Source of the DNA: an uncultured Chloroflexota bacterium
GTDB lineage: Bacteria > Chloroflexota > Anaerolineae > Anaerolineales > Villigracilaceae
Direction: 5' to 3'
Length of the DNA stretch: 6,215 nt
NCBI GenBank assembly: GCA_903837815.1
Contig: CAILWD010000515.1
Coordinates: 1-6,215 of the forward strand
Numbering within the stretch: the first letter of the stretch is position 1; every line of letters starts with the position of its first letter. The position numbers and the translations under genes were made by a program. Shown here piece after piece: positions 5,713 to 6,215 of the stretch. The notes beneath the pieces are model-generated. The model saw only the letters and a program-made list of their open reading frames with translations, was not told the origin of the DNA and made no database searches.

Positions 5713-6215
5713 CTACGCGTCCCTGGTCAGGTTTTCGAGGAATTCCAGGTTATTTCTGGCGCGTTCCATACGGGTGATGATGGCTTCGGTGGCGACTGCG
5801 TTGTCCATGCCGGCGCCCTGTGGCGGCGGGGAAATCATTTGGATAAACATGCGGCGCATGAGCCAGACGCGCTGGAGGATATCCGGTCCGAGGAGCAGGT
5901 CTTCGCGGCGGGTGGACGAGCGTTCGATGTCTACCGCGGGGAAGATGCGGCGTTCCTGCAACTTGCGCGAGAGGATCAACTCCATGTTGCCGGTGCCTTT
6001 GAATTCTTCGTAGACCACATCGTCGAGGCGGGAGCCGGTATCGACGAGACAGGTGGCGATGATGGTCAGTGAGCCGCCGCCTTCCACGTTGCGCGCCGCG
6101 CCGAAGAACTTCTTGGGCGGATACAACGCTGAGGGGTCCATACCGCCGGAGAGGGTGCGCCCGGAGGGGTTGACGACGAGATTGTAGGCGCGGGCGAGGC
6201 GGGTGATGGAGTCCA
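5713..6215 (-). CDS. rho: Transcription termination factor Rho, C-terminal part, partial at right edge
   Basis: Rho is a hexameric RNA-dependent ATPase that moves along nascent RNA and releases RNA polymerase. The visible 166 residues begin inside the Walker B region, [11 protein letters not shown]. They continue through the Q-loop region ([21 protein letters not shown] starting near residue 22 of the fragment), [17 protein letters not shown], the R-loop FKGTGNMEL, and the arginine-finger stretch [10 protein letters not shown]. They end NLTRDA at a TAG (5715-5713). These secondary-channel and ATPase elements look intact. The RNA-binding domain, Walker A and the start lie beyond the right edge. 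Rho is the first visible gene of the leftward cluster; its promoter is not in the window. In many bacteria rho controls its own leader, but that cannot be seen here. Confidence 0.97.
   Translation of the reverse strand, partial: DSITRLARAYNLVVNPSGRTLSGGMDPSALYPPKKFFGAARNVEGGGSLTIIATCLVDTGSRLDDVVYEEFKGTGNMELILSRKLQERRIFPAVDIERSSTRREDLLLGPDILQRVWLMRRMFIQMISPPPQGAGMDNAVATEAIITRMERARNNLEFLENLTRDA

Noticed and set aside
5522..6013. 163-codon plus-strand frame across the M23/rho junction
   Set aside because: It is antisense to two clearly identified genes and resembles neither a domain nor a signal sequence; it is a shadow frame.

Overview
The window is an ordinary stretch of bacterial chromosome carrying housekeeping genes, with moderately high GC and short intergenic gaps. 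The GroES, GyrA, BirA and Rho sequences are typical bacterial orthologues. A group I biotin ligase without an HTH domain, a TM-anchored LysM/M23 protein behind rho, and very small single-helix proteins would suit a Chloroflexota (Anaerolineae-like) genome. That placement is my inference from general resemblance, not a measured result.

Left part (1-800). The 3' end of groES (+) runs in from the left edge. It converges on a complete micro-gene on the minus strand: a 38-residue membrane protein with a strong Shine-Dalgarno, a plausible -10 and its own intrinsic terminator. Next, on the plus strand, come a near-consensus promoter, a tRNA-Leu(CAG) gene and a strong terminator. Then there is an extended -10 promoter packed against that terminator, and a second terminator-like hairpin that sits inside the presumed gyrA leader.

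Middle (801-3395). A complete gyrA (845 residues) ends at an intrinsic terminator with T-tracts on both strands. This terminator also serves the convergent minus-strand genes.

Right part (3396-6215). Four minus-strand genes lie in the order rho (3' portion, running off the right edge), a membrane-anchored two-LysM M23 endopeptidase, birA, and a 79-residue protein with a C-terminal membrane helix. Gaps are 18, 68 and 26 bases, so they are probably one operon. The 68-base gap before birA holds an RNA hairpin, and birA has no Shine-Dalgarno.

Together the genes cover protein folding (GroES), leucine decoding, DNA supercoiling (GyrA), transcription termination (Rho), cell-wall remodelling (M23) and biotinylation (BirA). 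I see no mobile element, CRISPR array, defence system or biosynthetic cluster. The points most worth a second look are the terminator-like hairpin between the gyrA promoter and start codon, and the 38-residue micro-gene.
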